Shown here: positions 13,561 through 22,111 of the stretch, piece by piece | Numbering within the stretch: position 1 is the stretch's first letter | How the letters are laid out: each line of letters starts with the position of its first letter | From: Butyricicoccus sp. | GTDB lineage: Bacteria > Bacillota > Clostridia > Oscillospirales > Butyricicoccaceae | Direction of reading: 5' to 3' | DNA length: 23,952 nt | NCBI GenBank assembly: GCA_020025885.1 | Contig: JAHHRJ010000034.1 | Coordinates: forward strand, 1 to 23,952 | Program-made: the position numbers and the translations under genes | The notes under the pieces: model-generated | Told to the model about the DNA's origin: nothing | Database searches by the model: none | The model's input: the letters and a program-made list of their open reading frames with translations, nothing else

Positions 13561-14583
13561 TTATACCTCGATCACATGAAATCCAGCCGCTTTTTTGAGT
13601 CGATTGGCAACCGCAAGCCCAATGCCGCTGTCATCTGGACATTGTGCCCAGATTTCGGTGACGTCAGTATGATCAAAAGCACGCAATGCATCAAAAATAG
13701 CACGCGCTTGCGCGGCGGAATCATCAGCGCGTCCAATGGTATGCACGATCTGCGTTTCAAAACGTGTGGCAAACTCATCAAAGCAAATGACGCCAGAAGT
13801 TTTGGTCAGGTGATCGCTGATATAGTCTGCGCCACGCACGGGATCACCGCACACAGCGGTCACAGGTGCATGGGGCGCATAATGGCGGTATTTCATACCC
13901 GGTGCAGATACCTGCACGTCATCGCCGATTTGCTGGCGAATGGCACGATCAACTTCAACCGTGCCAAGCACCGCTTCCAGCTGTTCGAGCGAAATGCCGC
14001 CCGGACGCAGCAGACGCGGGACATTCCCTGCAAGAGAAACGACAGTGGACTCAACACCAACTGCGCAAGCACCGCCATCTACAACAGCAGCAATTTTCCC
14101 GTCCATATCTTCCATGACATGGGCGGCAGTCGTAGTAGAAGGACGCCCAGAAAGATTGGCAGAGGGGGCAGCGATGGGCACGCCTGCGGCGCGAATGACT
14201 GCACGTGCGATCGGATGAGAGGGCAGACGAATGCCTACGGTATCAAGCCCCGCAGAAACATCATCTGGAATACACGATGCTTTGGGTAAGATGATGGTCA
14301 TAGGACCCGGCCAATATGCCTGCGCAAGCCGCACAGCGGCATCTGACACTTGGGCGGTTAGATCATAGATTTGTTCAAAGTCTGCAATATGGACAATGAG
14401 TGGATTGTCTGATGGACGTCCTTTGGCGGCAAAGATCTGACGCACAGCAGCACCATCGAGCGCATTTGCGCCCAGTCCATAAACGGTTTCGGTAGGGATG
14501 CCCACGACTTGACCAGCGGCGAGCAGCTCCCCAGCCTGCGCAATCGCACCATCTGTATCGGGGTGCAAGAGCAAGGTTTTCAT
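13561..14583 (-). CDS. ywlC: L-threonylcarbamoyladenylate synthase (Sua5 type)
   Basis: This 340-residue enzyme makes threonylcarbamoyl-AMP from threonine, bicarbonate and ATP for the t6A37 modification of ANN-decoding tRNAs. The YrdC core shows IPTETVYGLG (residues 29-38) and KGRPSDNPL (54-62). A C-terminal Sua5 domain (about 220-340) marks the long form. The ATG at 14583 is used because AGGAAG lies eight bases upstream; a GTG three codons earlier would overlap that site. It lies between prfA (46 bp) and coaE (3 bp). No tsaB, tsaD or tsaE is in the window. Confidence 0.93.
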   Translation of the reverse strand: MKTLLLHPDTDGAIAQAGELLAAGQVVGIPTETVYGLGANALDGAAVRQIFAAKGRPSDNPLIVHIADFEQIYDLTAQVSDAAVRLAQAYWPGPMTIILPKASCIPDDVSAGLDTVGIRLPSHPIARAVIRAAGVPIAAPSANLSGRPSTTTAAHVMEDMDGKIAAVVDGGACAVGVESTVVSLAGNVPRLLRPGGISLEQLEAVLGTVEVDRAIRQQIGDDVQVSAPGMKYRHYAPHAPVTAVCGDPVRGADYISDHLTKTSGVICFDEFATRFETQIVHTIGRADDSAAQARAIFDALRAFDHTDVTEIWAQCPDDSGIGLAVANRLKKAAGFHVIEV

Positions 14584-14629
14584 AGGATACACTTCCTGTT
14601 ATGAAAATATAAAATAATACAATATGGAA

Positions 14630-15697
14630 TCAAACAGATTCGTTTTGTGCTTGTAGCTTTTGTGCGGTGTCTGCGGTGATCAGCGCGTCCAGCACTTCGT
14701 CCATATCGCCATCCAAGAACTGAGACAGCTTATAAATGGTTAGCTTGATGCGGTGATCAGAAACACGATTTTCTGGAAAGTTATAGGTGCGGATACGCTC
14801 AGAACGGTCACCTGTGCCAACCTGTGCGCGGCGTTCCGCTGCAATCGCGGCATTTTGCTTTTCGCACTCCGCTTCGTAAAGACGAGTACGCAGAACGCGC
14901 AGTGCCTTGTCACGGTTTTTGTGCTGGCTGCGCTCATCCTGACACTCAACCACTGTGCCAGTCGGCAAATGGGTGATACGAATGGCTGACTCGGTCTTAT
15001 TGATGTGCTGTCCACCTGCACCGGAAGCGCGGAATGTGTCGATCTTGAGGTCGGTGGGATTGATCTCAAAATCCACTTCCTCGGCTTCAGGCAGAACCGC
15101 AACGGTTACTGTCGATGTGTGAATGCGTCCCTGACTTTCCGTTTCCGGTACACGCTGGACACGATGCACGCCTGATTCAAATTTCAGGCGGGAATATACC
15201 CCATCACCAGCGATCTGGAACACGACTTCTTTGCAGCCGCCCAGTTCCGTCTCGTTGATGGACAGGATCTCCGTTGTCCAGCCACGCTTTTCTGCATACA
15301 TATTATACATGCGATGCAGCGAATGTGCAAAGAGTGCAGATTCCTCACCGCCCGCACCGCCGCGAATTTCCACGATGATGTTTTTATCGTCGTTCGGGTC
15401 ACGGGGGAGCAGTAAGATTTTCAGTTCTTCTTCGAGCTGTTCTGTGCGTGCCTGCGCTTCGCTCAGCTCTTCCTGTGCAAATTCGCGCATTTCAGGGTCA
15501 CGCATCAGTTCTTGTGCGTCCGCAATGGTGGAGAGTGCTTCCTCGCGGGCGCGAATGACTTCTACGATCGGTGCGAGCCGACGCTGTTCTTTGAGCAGAC
15601 GTGCGGCAGCAGCAGGGTCATCATAGAGGTTGGGCGCGGACAAACGCGCTTCGACCTCATCAAAGCGAGCGATCAATGCGCTCAATTTATCAAGCAT
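14630..15697 (-). CDS. prfA: Peptide chain release factor 1
   Basis: This 355-residue RF1 reads UAA and UAG stop codons. The catalytic GGQ is at residues 228-230 within SGAGGQHINKTESA, and the anticodon-like tripeptide is PET (184-186) where E. coli RF1 has PAT; RF2 would have SPF. The N-terminal coiled coil and the basic C-terminal segment ERIRTYNFPENRVSDHRI are typical. Length is normal. It lies 20 bp after ydcF. The methyltransferase gene prmC, which often follows prfA in Firmicutes, is not here. Confidence 0.96.
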   Translation of the reverse strand: MLDKLSALIARFDEVEARLSAPNLYDDPAAAARLLKEQRRLAPIVEVIRAREEALSTIADAQELMRDPEMREFAQEELSEAQARTEQLEEELKILLLPRDPNDDKNIIVEIRGGAGGEESALFAHSLHRMYNMYAEKRGWTTEILSINETELGGCKEVVFQIAGDGVYSRLKFESGVHRVQRVPETESQGRIHTSTVTVAVLPEAEEVDFEINPTDLKIDTFRASGAGGQHINKTESAIRITHLPTGTVVECQDERSQHKNRDKALRVLRTRLYEAECEKQNAAIAAERRAQVGTGDRSERIRTYNFPENRVSDHRIKLTIYKLSQFLDGDMDEVLDALITADTAQKLQAQNESV

Positions 15698-15717
15698 AGC
15701 TTACCTCGTTCTATCTA

Positions 15718-16476
15718 TTAAAAATATCTGCCTGTGAGCAACAGTCCCAGTGTAGAGCAATACTCTCGCATGTGGGATGCGGCTTCGATCAGCGGCATAT
15801 CGGGCATGGGCGCAGAGATACCATAGGGATCAAGCCCTGCGTGTGCCATCAGCCGACGAGCACGTGCCAGATGAAAGTCGCTCGAGATCACAGCGCAGCG
15901 TTGGTTTTCTAAATTGTAAAGTTGTTTTGCGTTTTGTATATTTTGGATGGTATTGCGGGAGGTATCCTCTACCAAAATACGGTTTTCATCAACCCCCAGC
16001 GTTTCGACCATATACTTACGCATCATATGGGATTCCGGCATGGGTTCGTTGGTGCCTTGTCCGCCGCATAGAATCGCAGTCGCATAGGGGTGTGTCTGCA
16101 AGAATTCCGCGGCGGTTTTGCATCGCTCAATGAGTGCGTCAGATGGTCTTGTTTGTAAAATATGTGCACCAAGCACAAGCACATATTTCGCATCTTCTAC
16201 CTGTGGATCTGTGATTTCACCTTGCATAATCAATCCTTGAATGTACACGAAAGACACGCAAAATAGAACAAACAGAATACGTCCTGCTTGTGCAATTATG
16301 TGTGCAATCCGGTGTTTAGATTCCTTGGCTACAAGAAATCCTTCCATGAGACAACACGCGCCCAAAGCACCAAGGAAAAGACCGCCAAAGCGAACCGGAG
16401 AAAATGGTAAAAAGAATAGCCCCGGAACAATAAAGAGTATGGCAAGAAACAGCCAGAATTTCCACTTAGCCCACAT
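15718..16476 (-). CDS. YdcF-like DUF218 membrane protein
   Basis: This 252-residue protein has two or three N-terminal membrane helices (about residues 6-24, 29-48 and 62-83), followed by a DUF218 domain outside or at the membrane face. Family motifs are VLGAHIL, ILCGGQGTNE, EDTSRNTIQN and SSDFHLARA. Relatives include YdcF, SanA and ElyC, the last two linked to envelope integrity. The biochemical role is not established. GAGGGGAT precedes the ATG. It is spaced 57 bp after the ABC-F gene and 20 bp before prfA. Confidence 0.88.
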   Translation of the reverse strand: MWAKWKFWLFLAILFIVPGLFFLPFSPVRFGGLFLGALGACCLMEGFLVAKESKHRIAHIIAQAGRILFVLFCVSFVYIQGLIMQGEITDPQVEDAKYVLVLGAHILQTRPSDALIERCKTAAEFLQTHPYATAILCGGQGTNEPMPESHMMRKYMVETLGVDENRILVEDTSRNTIQNIQNAKQLYNLENQRCAVISSDFHLARARRLMAHAGLDPYGISAPMPDMPLIEAASHMREYCSTLGLLLTGRYF

Positions 16477-16533
16477 AAAATATCCCCTCTATGGAACGAA
16501 ATCAGATCGCGTGTCCTTTTTGAACAAAGCACA

Positions 16534-18420
16534 TCACTCGATCTGTTCCGCCAGTGTCTCCCACTGTGCCATTTTATCCATCAGTTCAGTTTCTGTCTCT
16601 TCGCGTGTGTGCATCAGTTCCATCAGCTTGCCAGCGTCCGCACCACATTCTGCCATTTCTGTATCGAGTGCGGCAATGCGCTCTTCCAGCTGGGCAATTT
16701 CTCGCTCCAGCACGGCAACCTTTTTCGCAATATTTTTCGTGCCGCCCTTGGGTTTTGGTTTTTCGGTTTTCACTGGGGCAGCGGGGGTGTCTGCCTTGGG
16801 GAGTATGGGTGCTGACGCCGTCTGGCGTTCCCGATAGGCAAGAAAGGCTTCATAATCACCTGTGAAGTCGGTGTATGTACCGTTCTCCAAATAAATAATC
16901 CGGGTTGCAAAACGGGAAACAAAGTAGCGGTCATGGCTGACGAACAGCAAAGTTCCGGTGAATGCTTCTACCGCTTCCTCAATCCATTCACGACTCATCA
17001 GATCAAGATGGTTGGTGGGCTCGTCCAAGATGAGCATGTTGAGCGGATCATACATCAGCTCGCACAGACGCAGACGGCTTTTTTCACCACCGGACAGCAT
17101 ACGCACGATTTTGAGTTGATCTTCGCCGGAAAAACGGAACGCACCCAAGCGGTTGCGTGCTGTCTGCATGGTCACATTTTTGTCATAGATCAGGGTGTCA
17201 ATCAGGTTGCGCCCTTCGTTTGCAAAGTGGACTTGCTGGGGCAGATACGCGGGACGTAAGCCCTGTCCTTTTTTGATGACACCATCATCTGCGTGCTCTT
17301 CGCCCAAGAGAATACGCAGTAAAGTGGTTTTGCCAGCACCATTATCGCCCAAAATGGCAACACGTTCACCATTGCGGACATTAAAAGTTACATCCTGTAA
17401 TATTTTACGTCCATAAAAACTTTTTGTAATACCACGAACCTTGAGTACATCTTCGGTTTCATAATTGGGGTCGCCAAAGGAAACGGACATGCGTCCCTGT
17501 CGCTTGGGGCGATCGGTGACCTTCATGCGCCCAATGCGCTTTTCGATCGAAGCAGCACGTTTGGCAAGTTTTTCGGTACCATGCTCATGCATCTTGCGTG
17601 CCGTGGCTTCCAGACGCTTGCGCTCTGCCATCTGATTTTCATGTTCCGCAAGACGCTGTTCATAGCGGCGTTCGCGTTCTTCTGCATAGAAGGAGTAGGA
17701 ACCTGCGTAGAAGTCGCAAACGGTATCATGGATTTCAATAATCCGCTCACAGCACTGATCGAGGAAGTAACGGTCATGCGATACCGTAACGACGGTACCT
17801 GTGTAGGACTCGAGATAATCGCCCAGCCAGCGCACAGCATCCAGATCCAAGTGGTTGGTTGGCTCGTCAAGCAATAAAATATCAGTTTGTTCCAAGATGA
17901 TACGCGCAAGATTGACACGTGTCTTTTCGCCACCGGACAGCTGGGAAAAGAGCTGGACACGCTGTGCCGCTGGAATTTCCAGACCGTTGCACACCTTGTC
18001 CACTTCAAAGTCATGGTCATAGCCGCCAAGTGCGTCCAGCTTTTGCTGCAAGGAACCATAGCGGCGCAGTAAAAGCGCATCATGTGGATTTTCTGCCATT
18101 TGTACAGCAAGCGCGTCAAGTTCTGTGCGCACTTCATGCACACGAGAAAATGCCGTGCGCAAGACATCCTCTACGGTAGCAGCGGCGTCATAGTGCGGCA
18201 TCTGATCGATGACACCGACTGTGCGCCCTGTACCAATGGATACATGCCCATCATCATAGGGTAGACGTCCGGCGATAATATGCAGTAAAGTTGTTTTTCC
18301 GGCACCGTTCGGTCCAAGGATGGCGACTTTTTCTCCCGGCTGAATGTCAAAGTTTAGGTTGGACAGGATCAGGCGGTCGCCATAATATTTCGTTAGATTT
18401 TGTATGGTAATGTCAGCCAA
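16534..18420 (-). CDS. ABC-F family ATPase (Uup/YdiF-like)
   Basis: This 628-residue soluble protein has two ATP-binding cassettes and no membrane segments, which defines the ABC-F translation-factor family. The first Walker A is GPNGAGKTT (residues 36-44) and the second GDNGAGKTT. Both cassettes have LSGGEK signatures and LDEPTNHLDL Walker B segments. A charged linker of helices (about 240-310) would reach the ribosomal E/P site, and a C-terminal coiled coil (about 565-628) resembles Uup/YdiF. It is more likely a housekeeping ribosome factor than a resistance protein, given the conserved context, but this cannot be settled by eye. The start is TTG at 18420 after GGGGGGAA. A terminator of the upstream gene lies before it, so it may have its own promoter. 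Confidence 0.92.
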   Translation of the reverse strand: MADITIQNLTKYYGDRLILSNLNFDIQPGEKVAILGPNGAGKTTLLHIIAGRLPYDDGHVSIGTGRTVGVIDQMPHYDAAATVEDVLRTAFSRVHEVRTELDALAVQMAENPHDALLLRRYGSLQQKLDALGGYDHDFEVDKVCNGLEIPAAQRVQLFSQLSGGEKTRVNLARIILEQTDILLLDEPTNHLDLDAVRWLGDYLESYTGTVVTVSHDRYFLDQCCERIIEIHDTVCDFYAGSYSFYAEERERRYEQRLAEHENQMAERKRLEATARKMHEHGTEKLAKRAASIEKRIGRMKVTDRPKRQGRMSVSFGDPNYETEDVLKVRGITKSFYGRKILQDVTFNVRNGERVAILGDNGAGKTTLLRILLGEEHADDGVIKKGQGLRPAYLPQQVHFANEGRNLIDTLIYDKNVTMQTARNRLGAFRFSGEDQLKIVRMLSGGEKSRLRLCELMYDPLNMLILDEPTNHLDLMSREWIEEAVEAFTGTLLFVSHDRYFVSRFATRIIYLENGTYTDFTGDYEAFLAYRERQTASAPILPKADTPAAPVKTEKPKPKGGTKNIAKKVAVLEREIAQLEERIAALDTEMAECGADAGKLMELMHTREETETELMDKMAQWETLAEQIE

Positions 18421-18450
18421 AGAACATTCCCCCCAGAGAAAGCGTTAAAC

Positions 18451-18473
18451 AAAAAGGGGCCAGAGGCCCCAGA
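18451..18473 (-). terminator. Terminator after the GDPD-like gene
   Basis: Read leftward, GGGGCC-TCT-GGCCCC is followed by TTTTTG (18456-18470 plus the T-run 18451-18455). It lies 14 bases past the stop of the GDPD-like gene and splits the leftward block before the ABC-F gene. Confidence 0.75.
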
Positions 18474-18486
18474 GAAGAAAGACCAA

Positions 18487-19191
18487 CTATGCCTGATAAT
18501 CAGGCTGACCGGCAAGTGCCAAGTCTGGGCGGTTGGTTTCAATAAAGTTCACACCGCGCGTGACCAGAGAATGCAGCACTGCTGGATCATCTGTTTCTGT
18601 GGAGGCAAGGAACAGCCCACAGCGCAGCGCTTCGCTGCACAGTGCTTCGGTCAGCAGTTCAGGTGTTGCGCGAAGTCCAAATAAGCCCAGCCGTTGTGCG
18701 CCGCGCACAAATGTCACAGGGTCTTCTGGCGACAGCGGCAGATCCACCATCACCTGAAGATCCGGATATGCAGCCGCGAGTGCAGCCGCTTGCTGCGGAC
18801 ACAGACCACAGAAGTATACATGGTTCAAATATTCAGAACATCTGAGCGAAACACGTACTTGTGCAGCCGTCAGGGGATCGTGCAGCTCAATGCCCATCTT
18901 GCCTGAGTAAGAACGCACAAGCTCCAACGCCTGTCCAAAGGAAACGAGCTTGGGATAGGTGCTGCGGAGCGTTTCAAAAGTGTTTTCGTGCACAGAAAGT
19001 GCTTCTCCAGCGACCTGATAACTGCCCTTTGCACACAAGATGGTGATGCCATCTCGTGTGGTATCTACGGGCAGGATACAACCATGTGCTCCGACCGCAT
19101 GACCTGCCATAATCGCTTCTAAGCTGCAAGCTGGCTGACCCATTGCGTCTGTTGTGGAAAGAATAAAAGAAGTTCGGTTGGAATAGCGCAC
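18487..19191 (-). CDS. Degenerate glycerophosphodiester phosphodiesterase-like protein
   Basis: The protein is 234 residues with the (beta/alpha)8 outline of the GDPD family: SLEAIMAGHAVGAHG and TTRDGIT near residues 23-50, and a family-like end RGVNFIETNRPDLAL. The catalytic set is lost. The N-terminal HRG is absent, the metal-binding GxElDV segment reads GCILPV (Glu to Ile and Asp to Pro), and the HD that follows reads CA. The C-terminal half keeps the fold, so this looks like an intact pseudoenzyme and not a broken gene. GTG 19191 is favoured, since GGGAGGGAG lies just before it; ATG 19206 or ATG 19242 would lengthen it, the latter overlapping ppiB. It is 28 bp from ppiB and probably in its transcript. 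The function is unknown. Confidence 0.65.
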   Translation of the reverse strand: MRYSNRTSFILSTTDAMGQPACSLEAIMAGHAVGAHGCILPVDTTRDGITILCAKGSYQVAGEALSVHENTFETLRSTYPKLVSFGQALELVRSYSGKMGIELHDPLTAAQVRVSLRCSEYLNHVYFCGLCPQQAAALAAAYPDLQVMVDLPLSPEDPVTFVRGAQRLGLFGLRATPELLTEALCSEALRCGLFLASTETDDPAVLHSLVTRGVNFIETNRPDLALAGQPDYQA

Positions 19192-19219
19192 GGCGCTCCC
19201 TCCCATCAGATAATGTGGA

Positions 19220-19738
19220 TCAGACTGTCTCAGGTGCGTCATAGGTTTTGCCAAAGGTTTCAACTGTGACGGAAACCATCTTCTGGTCAGCACGCGGACG
19301 GTCATGCCAGTCACGTGGGGTATTTACGATCTCATCAGCGGTTTCCATGCCAGAGGTTACCATGCCGAATGCAGCATACTGTCCATCCAGATGCGGGGAA
19401 TCGCTTGTCATAATAAAGAACTGAGAACCAGCGGAATTCGGGTCCATGGTACGTGCCATAGAGATCACGCCGCGGGTGTGCACCAGATCATTCTGGAAGC
19501 CGTTTGCGGTGAACTCACCACAGATGCAGTAATCTGGTCCACCCATGCCAGTGCCCTTTGGGTCACCGCCCTGGATCATAAATCCCGGAATTACACGGTG
19601 GAAGATTGTTCCATTATAGAAACCCTGCTGTGCCAAATGGATGAAGTTGCGCACAGTGTTGGGAGCAATCTCTGGATACAGCTCCAGCTCGATTTTGGAG
19701 CCAGACTCCATTTCAATCGTTACGATTGGATTTTTCAT
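19220..19738 (-). CDS. ppiB: Cyclophilin-type peptidyl-prolyl isomerase
   Basis: This 172-residue single-domain cyclophilin has no signal peptide and is therefore cytoplasmic. It speeds cis-trans isomerisation of prolyl bonds. The active-site segments are FHRVIPGFMIQGGDP (catalytic Arg), GSQFFIM and HLDGQYAAFG, where a Tyr replaces the more common His or Lys. ATG 19738 is used, since GGAG lies 11 bases before it; an upstream GTG overlaps that site. A good promoter lies at 19789-19817, making this the first gene of the leftward block. Confidence 0.93.
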   Translation of the reverse strand: MKNPIVTIEMESGSKIELELYPEIAPNTVRNFIHLAQQGFYNGTIFHRVIPGFMIQGGDPKGTGMGGPDYCICGEFTANGFQNDLVHTRGVISMARTMDPNSAGSQFFIMTSDSPHLDGQYAAFGMVTSGMETADEIVNTPRDWHDRPRADQKMVSVTVETFGKTYDAPETV

Positions 19739-19788
19739 TGCGTAAAGCACTCCATTCTTTTAAATTGCGTGAAGTTTCATGTATTCTT

Positions 19789-19817
19789 ATTGTAGCAAAG
19801 TCCCACGCGTTATACAA
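19789..19817 (-). promoter_or_regulatory. Promoter of ppiB and the leftward block
   Basis: Read leftward, TTGTAT (19817-19812) and TACAAT (19794-19789) are 17 bp apart, with an extended TGC before the -10. It faces away from the glycosyltransferase promoter. The bases between the two promoters (19818-19962) hold a small GGCG/CGCC hairpin and no gene. Confidence 0.75.
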
Positions 19818-19962
19818 GGCGGAAATGTAAATATTCGCCAGATTTAAAGTGGAATTGCTGGACAGAAAGCAAAATTTCCCGAAATGAGCAGACGAAATAT
19901 GACGGCAATCGGGGCGTTTTTTACAAATTGATTACGATTTTATTAAGATTCTTTTAAGGTCA

Positions 19963-19991
19963 TTGACAGGTGGGATAGTATGTGGTATTTT
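19963..19991 (+). promoter_or_regulatory. Promoter of the glycosyltransferase
   Basis: A perfect -35 TTGACA (19963-19968) is followed 17 bp later by TATTTT (19986-19991), with TGG before it as an extended -10. The gene starts 53 bp downstream. Confidence 0.75.
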
Positions 19992-20044
19992 AAGTGTACT
20001 AATACGAATGATACAGTTGGAAGTTTAAAAGGAGGGGCTCTTTT

Positions 20045-21295
20045 GTGTTTGCGATTCCTTGGCTAAAAGCAACTATTTTTTTCATCAGCACCGTATCCGT
20101 GCTATTTCTTGTTTATTTTGCGCTTTATCTTCCATATGCACTACGCCCGGCATCCAAATGGAAGCGTCATGATCCGCGCTGCCGTTTTGCAGTTTTGGTT
20201 GCGGCGCGCAACGAACAAGCTGTGATCGGGAATCTCGTCGAAAGTCTAATGGCGCAGGATTATCCAAAAGATAAATTTGATGTCATCGTTATCCCGAACA
20301 ACTGCACAGATGATACAGCAGCGGAAGCCCATCGTGCAGGCGCACTCGTCATGGAGTGTGCAGCGCCTGTGCGCACCAAGGGAGATGCCCTCAAGCAGAT
20401 CATGAAGATCTTGATGTGTCATGATCGCTATGATGCTATCTGTGTGTTTGATGCAGACAATGTAGTAGATTCTGGATTTTTGTCGGCAATGAATAACGCT
20501 TGGTGTGAGGGAGCGGTTGCCGCACAGGGATACCGAGACAGCAAAAACCCCACAGATAGTATGATCTCGTCCTGTTATTCTATTTATTACTGGATGGTCA
20601 ATCGCATGTTCAGCCATACACGTGCACATGTAGGACTGTCAGCCATTGTAAACGGAAGCGGTTTTATGGTCTCGATGGACTGGCTGCACCGTCATGATGG
20701 ATGGAACACTGTGACAATGACGGAAGATATCGAGTTCACCACACAGTGTATCTTGTCAGGTGAGCGGGTCGCATGGGTGCCGGAAGCAAAGACTTATGAT
20801 GAACAGCCGCTTACATTTATGCAGTCGTGGCATCAGCGCTGCCGCTGGACAGTTGGGCTGTATCAATGCCTGCGGGTCTATACGCCAGCTTTGCTGCGGC
20901 AGGCTTACCGCGGACGGCATGATCTCCATGCGCGTCTGGATCAGCTGCTCTTTTTGTTTACGCCACTCATGCAGGTCATGTATGTGATTTCTTTGATCTT
21001 GACTGGCATATTATATGCACTCCAAATTCATTTCTCGCTCGCTCCATACAGTGAGATCCTATATCAGCCCTTTCTATCCACAACGATTTCCTTTGCGGGA
21101 ACAGTTGTTTTAGCAATGGCTGTAATCCTGCTCGAGCGAAAGCCACTGCTGATTATGGCGAAGGGTGTGCTGGGTTACTGGTTTTTTATCATGAGCTGGA
21201 TTCCGATCAATGTTGCCATGCTGCTCAAGCCACAGACAGAATGGAAAGCAATCGCGCATACCCGCAGTGTGCGTCTGACAGAACTGCAAAAATAA
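20045..21295 (+). CDS. Membrane family 2 glycosyltransferase
   Basis: This 416-residue processive-type GT2 enzyme has one N-terminal membrane helix (about residues 9-32), a cytoplasmic GT-A domain and three C-terminal helices (about 300-330, 345-368 and 375-397). Catalytic motifs are VAARNE, NNCTDDT, the metal-binding DADN (136-139), TEDIE with the base Asp (226-229) and QRCRW (264-268), the QxxRW acceptor/processivity motif. This set occurs in hyaluronan, cellulose and poly-GlcNAc synthases. The polymer or lipid acceptor is unknown and no other polysaccharide gene adjoins it. The start is GTG at 20045, fixed by AAAGGAGGGG. It is a single-gene unit with its own promoter and terminator. Confidence 0.9.
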   Translation: MFAIPWLKATIFFISTVSVLFLVYFALYLPYALRPASKWKRHDPRCRFAVLVAARNEQAVIGNLVESLMAQDYPKDKFDVIVIPNNCTDDTAAEAHRAGALVMECAAPVRTKGDALKQIMKILMCHDRYDAICVFDADNVVDSGFLSAMNNAWCEGAVAAQGYRDSKNPTDSMISSCYSIYYWMVNRMFSHTRAHVGLSAIVNGSGFMVSMDWLHRHDGWNTVTMTEDIEFTTQCILSGERVAWVPEAKTYDEQPLTFMQSWHQRCRWTVGLYQCLRVYTPALLRQAYRGRHDLHARLDQLLFLFTPLMQVMYVISLILTGILYALQIHFSLAPYSEILYQPFLSTTISFAGTVVLAMAVILLERKPLLIMAKGVLGYWFFIMSWIPINVAMLLKPQTEWKAIAHTRSVRLTELQK

Positions 21296-21305
21296 GGGAA
21301 AACGT

Positions 21306-21332
21306 AAAAAGCGTGCGGTAAGCACGCTTTTT
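21306..21332. terminator. Terminator between convergent genes
   Basis: AAAAAGCGTGC (21306-21316) and GCACGCTTTTT (21322-21332) form an 11-bp stem around five bases. The A and T tracts let it work in both directions, for the glycosyltransferase and the DUF624 pseudogene. Confidence 0.85.
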
Positions 21333-21358
21333 GTGATTTTATTGCGTTTTTCAAGAGA

Positions 21359-22043
21359 TTATTCTATATCGGATGGAGCAGGATCAGCTTCCTCTTGCAG
21401 AACAAAGCAGCGGATCCCACTCCATGCCACAAAGGTCGCAATGAAATTCGGAAGAGAAAATCCAATGAACAATGCCAGTAGGAACGAGAGCGGGAACCAT
21501 GTTGTTTCCAGAAACAAAATAGCAAGCAGTAGGATGGCTGTTGGTAGGCTATGATAAAATTGTACCAAGGAGAGCAAGACCATGTTGCGCACAGCTGCAA
21601 GGACAGGGAGTGTGGTGGAAGTCAGCATGGGGTATAAATAAATGAAAAAAGCAGCCAGAAACATCAGCGATGCGAGGACAGGGATCAGAAGGATGGGGGT
21701 CTCCGAAGCAAGCATCAAAGCAAATAAACCACTGCCAAATGCCACGGAACCAAAGTATCCGAATATGATCGAAAACTTTCAATTTTCACGAAATACTTGC
21801 CAGTAGTCGCTCCAAACATCGGTCAGAAGATCGCGTACCATGTGGACGGTAACTTTGGTCATTGCACCCCAAGCAGCCCCAATCGTGATCACAGGAAGGC
21901 ATGTTAGAATAAAAGATTTAATTTTATGAGTTCCCAAAACTCACGTGCAAGGATATCAAAGAATAAATAGAGCCCTGTTTTGGGAGGGGTATCTTGATCG
22001 ATTTCCGGATCAGGCTTTTCAAAGTTTGGAGAAAAAATCCCAT
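21359..22043 (-). pseudogene. DUF624 (YesL-like) membrane protein pseudogene
   Basis: Reading leftward from ATG 22043, the DUF624 pattern can be followed across three lesions: MGFF then, after a one-base loss in the T-run complementary to 22032-22037, SPNFEKPDPEIDQ...FDILAREFWELIKLNLLF; after a frameshift near 21909-21914, LTCLPVITIGAAWGAMTKVT...DYWQVFREN; a TGA at 21779-21781; then KFSIIFGYFGSVAFGSG and the last 128 codons. DUF624/YesL proteins are small polytopic membrane proteins often next to sugar ABC transporters, with unknown role. A strong promoter remains upstream. Sequencing error could explain one lesion but hardly all three. Confidence 0.75.
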
Positions 22044-22082
22044 TGCAGTCACATACTCTTTTTTGCAGCAGCAGTTTGTTTC

Positions 22083-22111
22083 ATCTTACCACACAAAAAT
22101 GCTTTGTGCAA
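22083..22111 (-). promoter_or_regulatory. Promoter of the DUF624 pseudogene
   Basis: Read leftward, TTGCAC (22111-22106) and TAAGAT (22088-22083) are 17 bp apart, with TGG before the -10. It stands about 40 bp before the original ATG. Confidence 0.6.

Noticed and set aside
13576..14289. Plus-strand open frame opposite the Sua5 gene
   Set aside because: Shadow of a firmly identified gene; composition is unlike real proteins of this window.
16534..18420. Antibiotic-resistance ABC-F protein
   Set aside because: The C-terminal coiled coil and housekeeping context fit Uup/YdiF-type factors; nothing visible indicates a resistance subtype.
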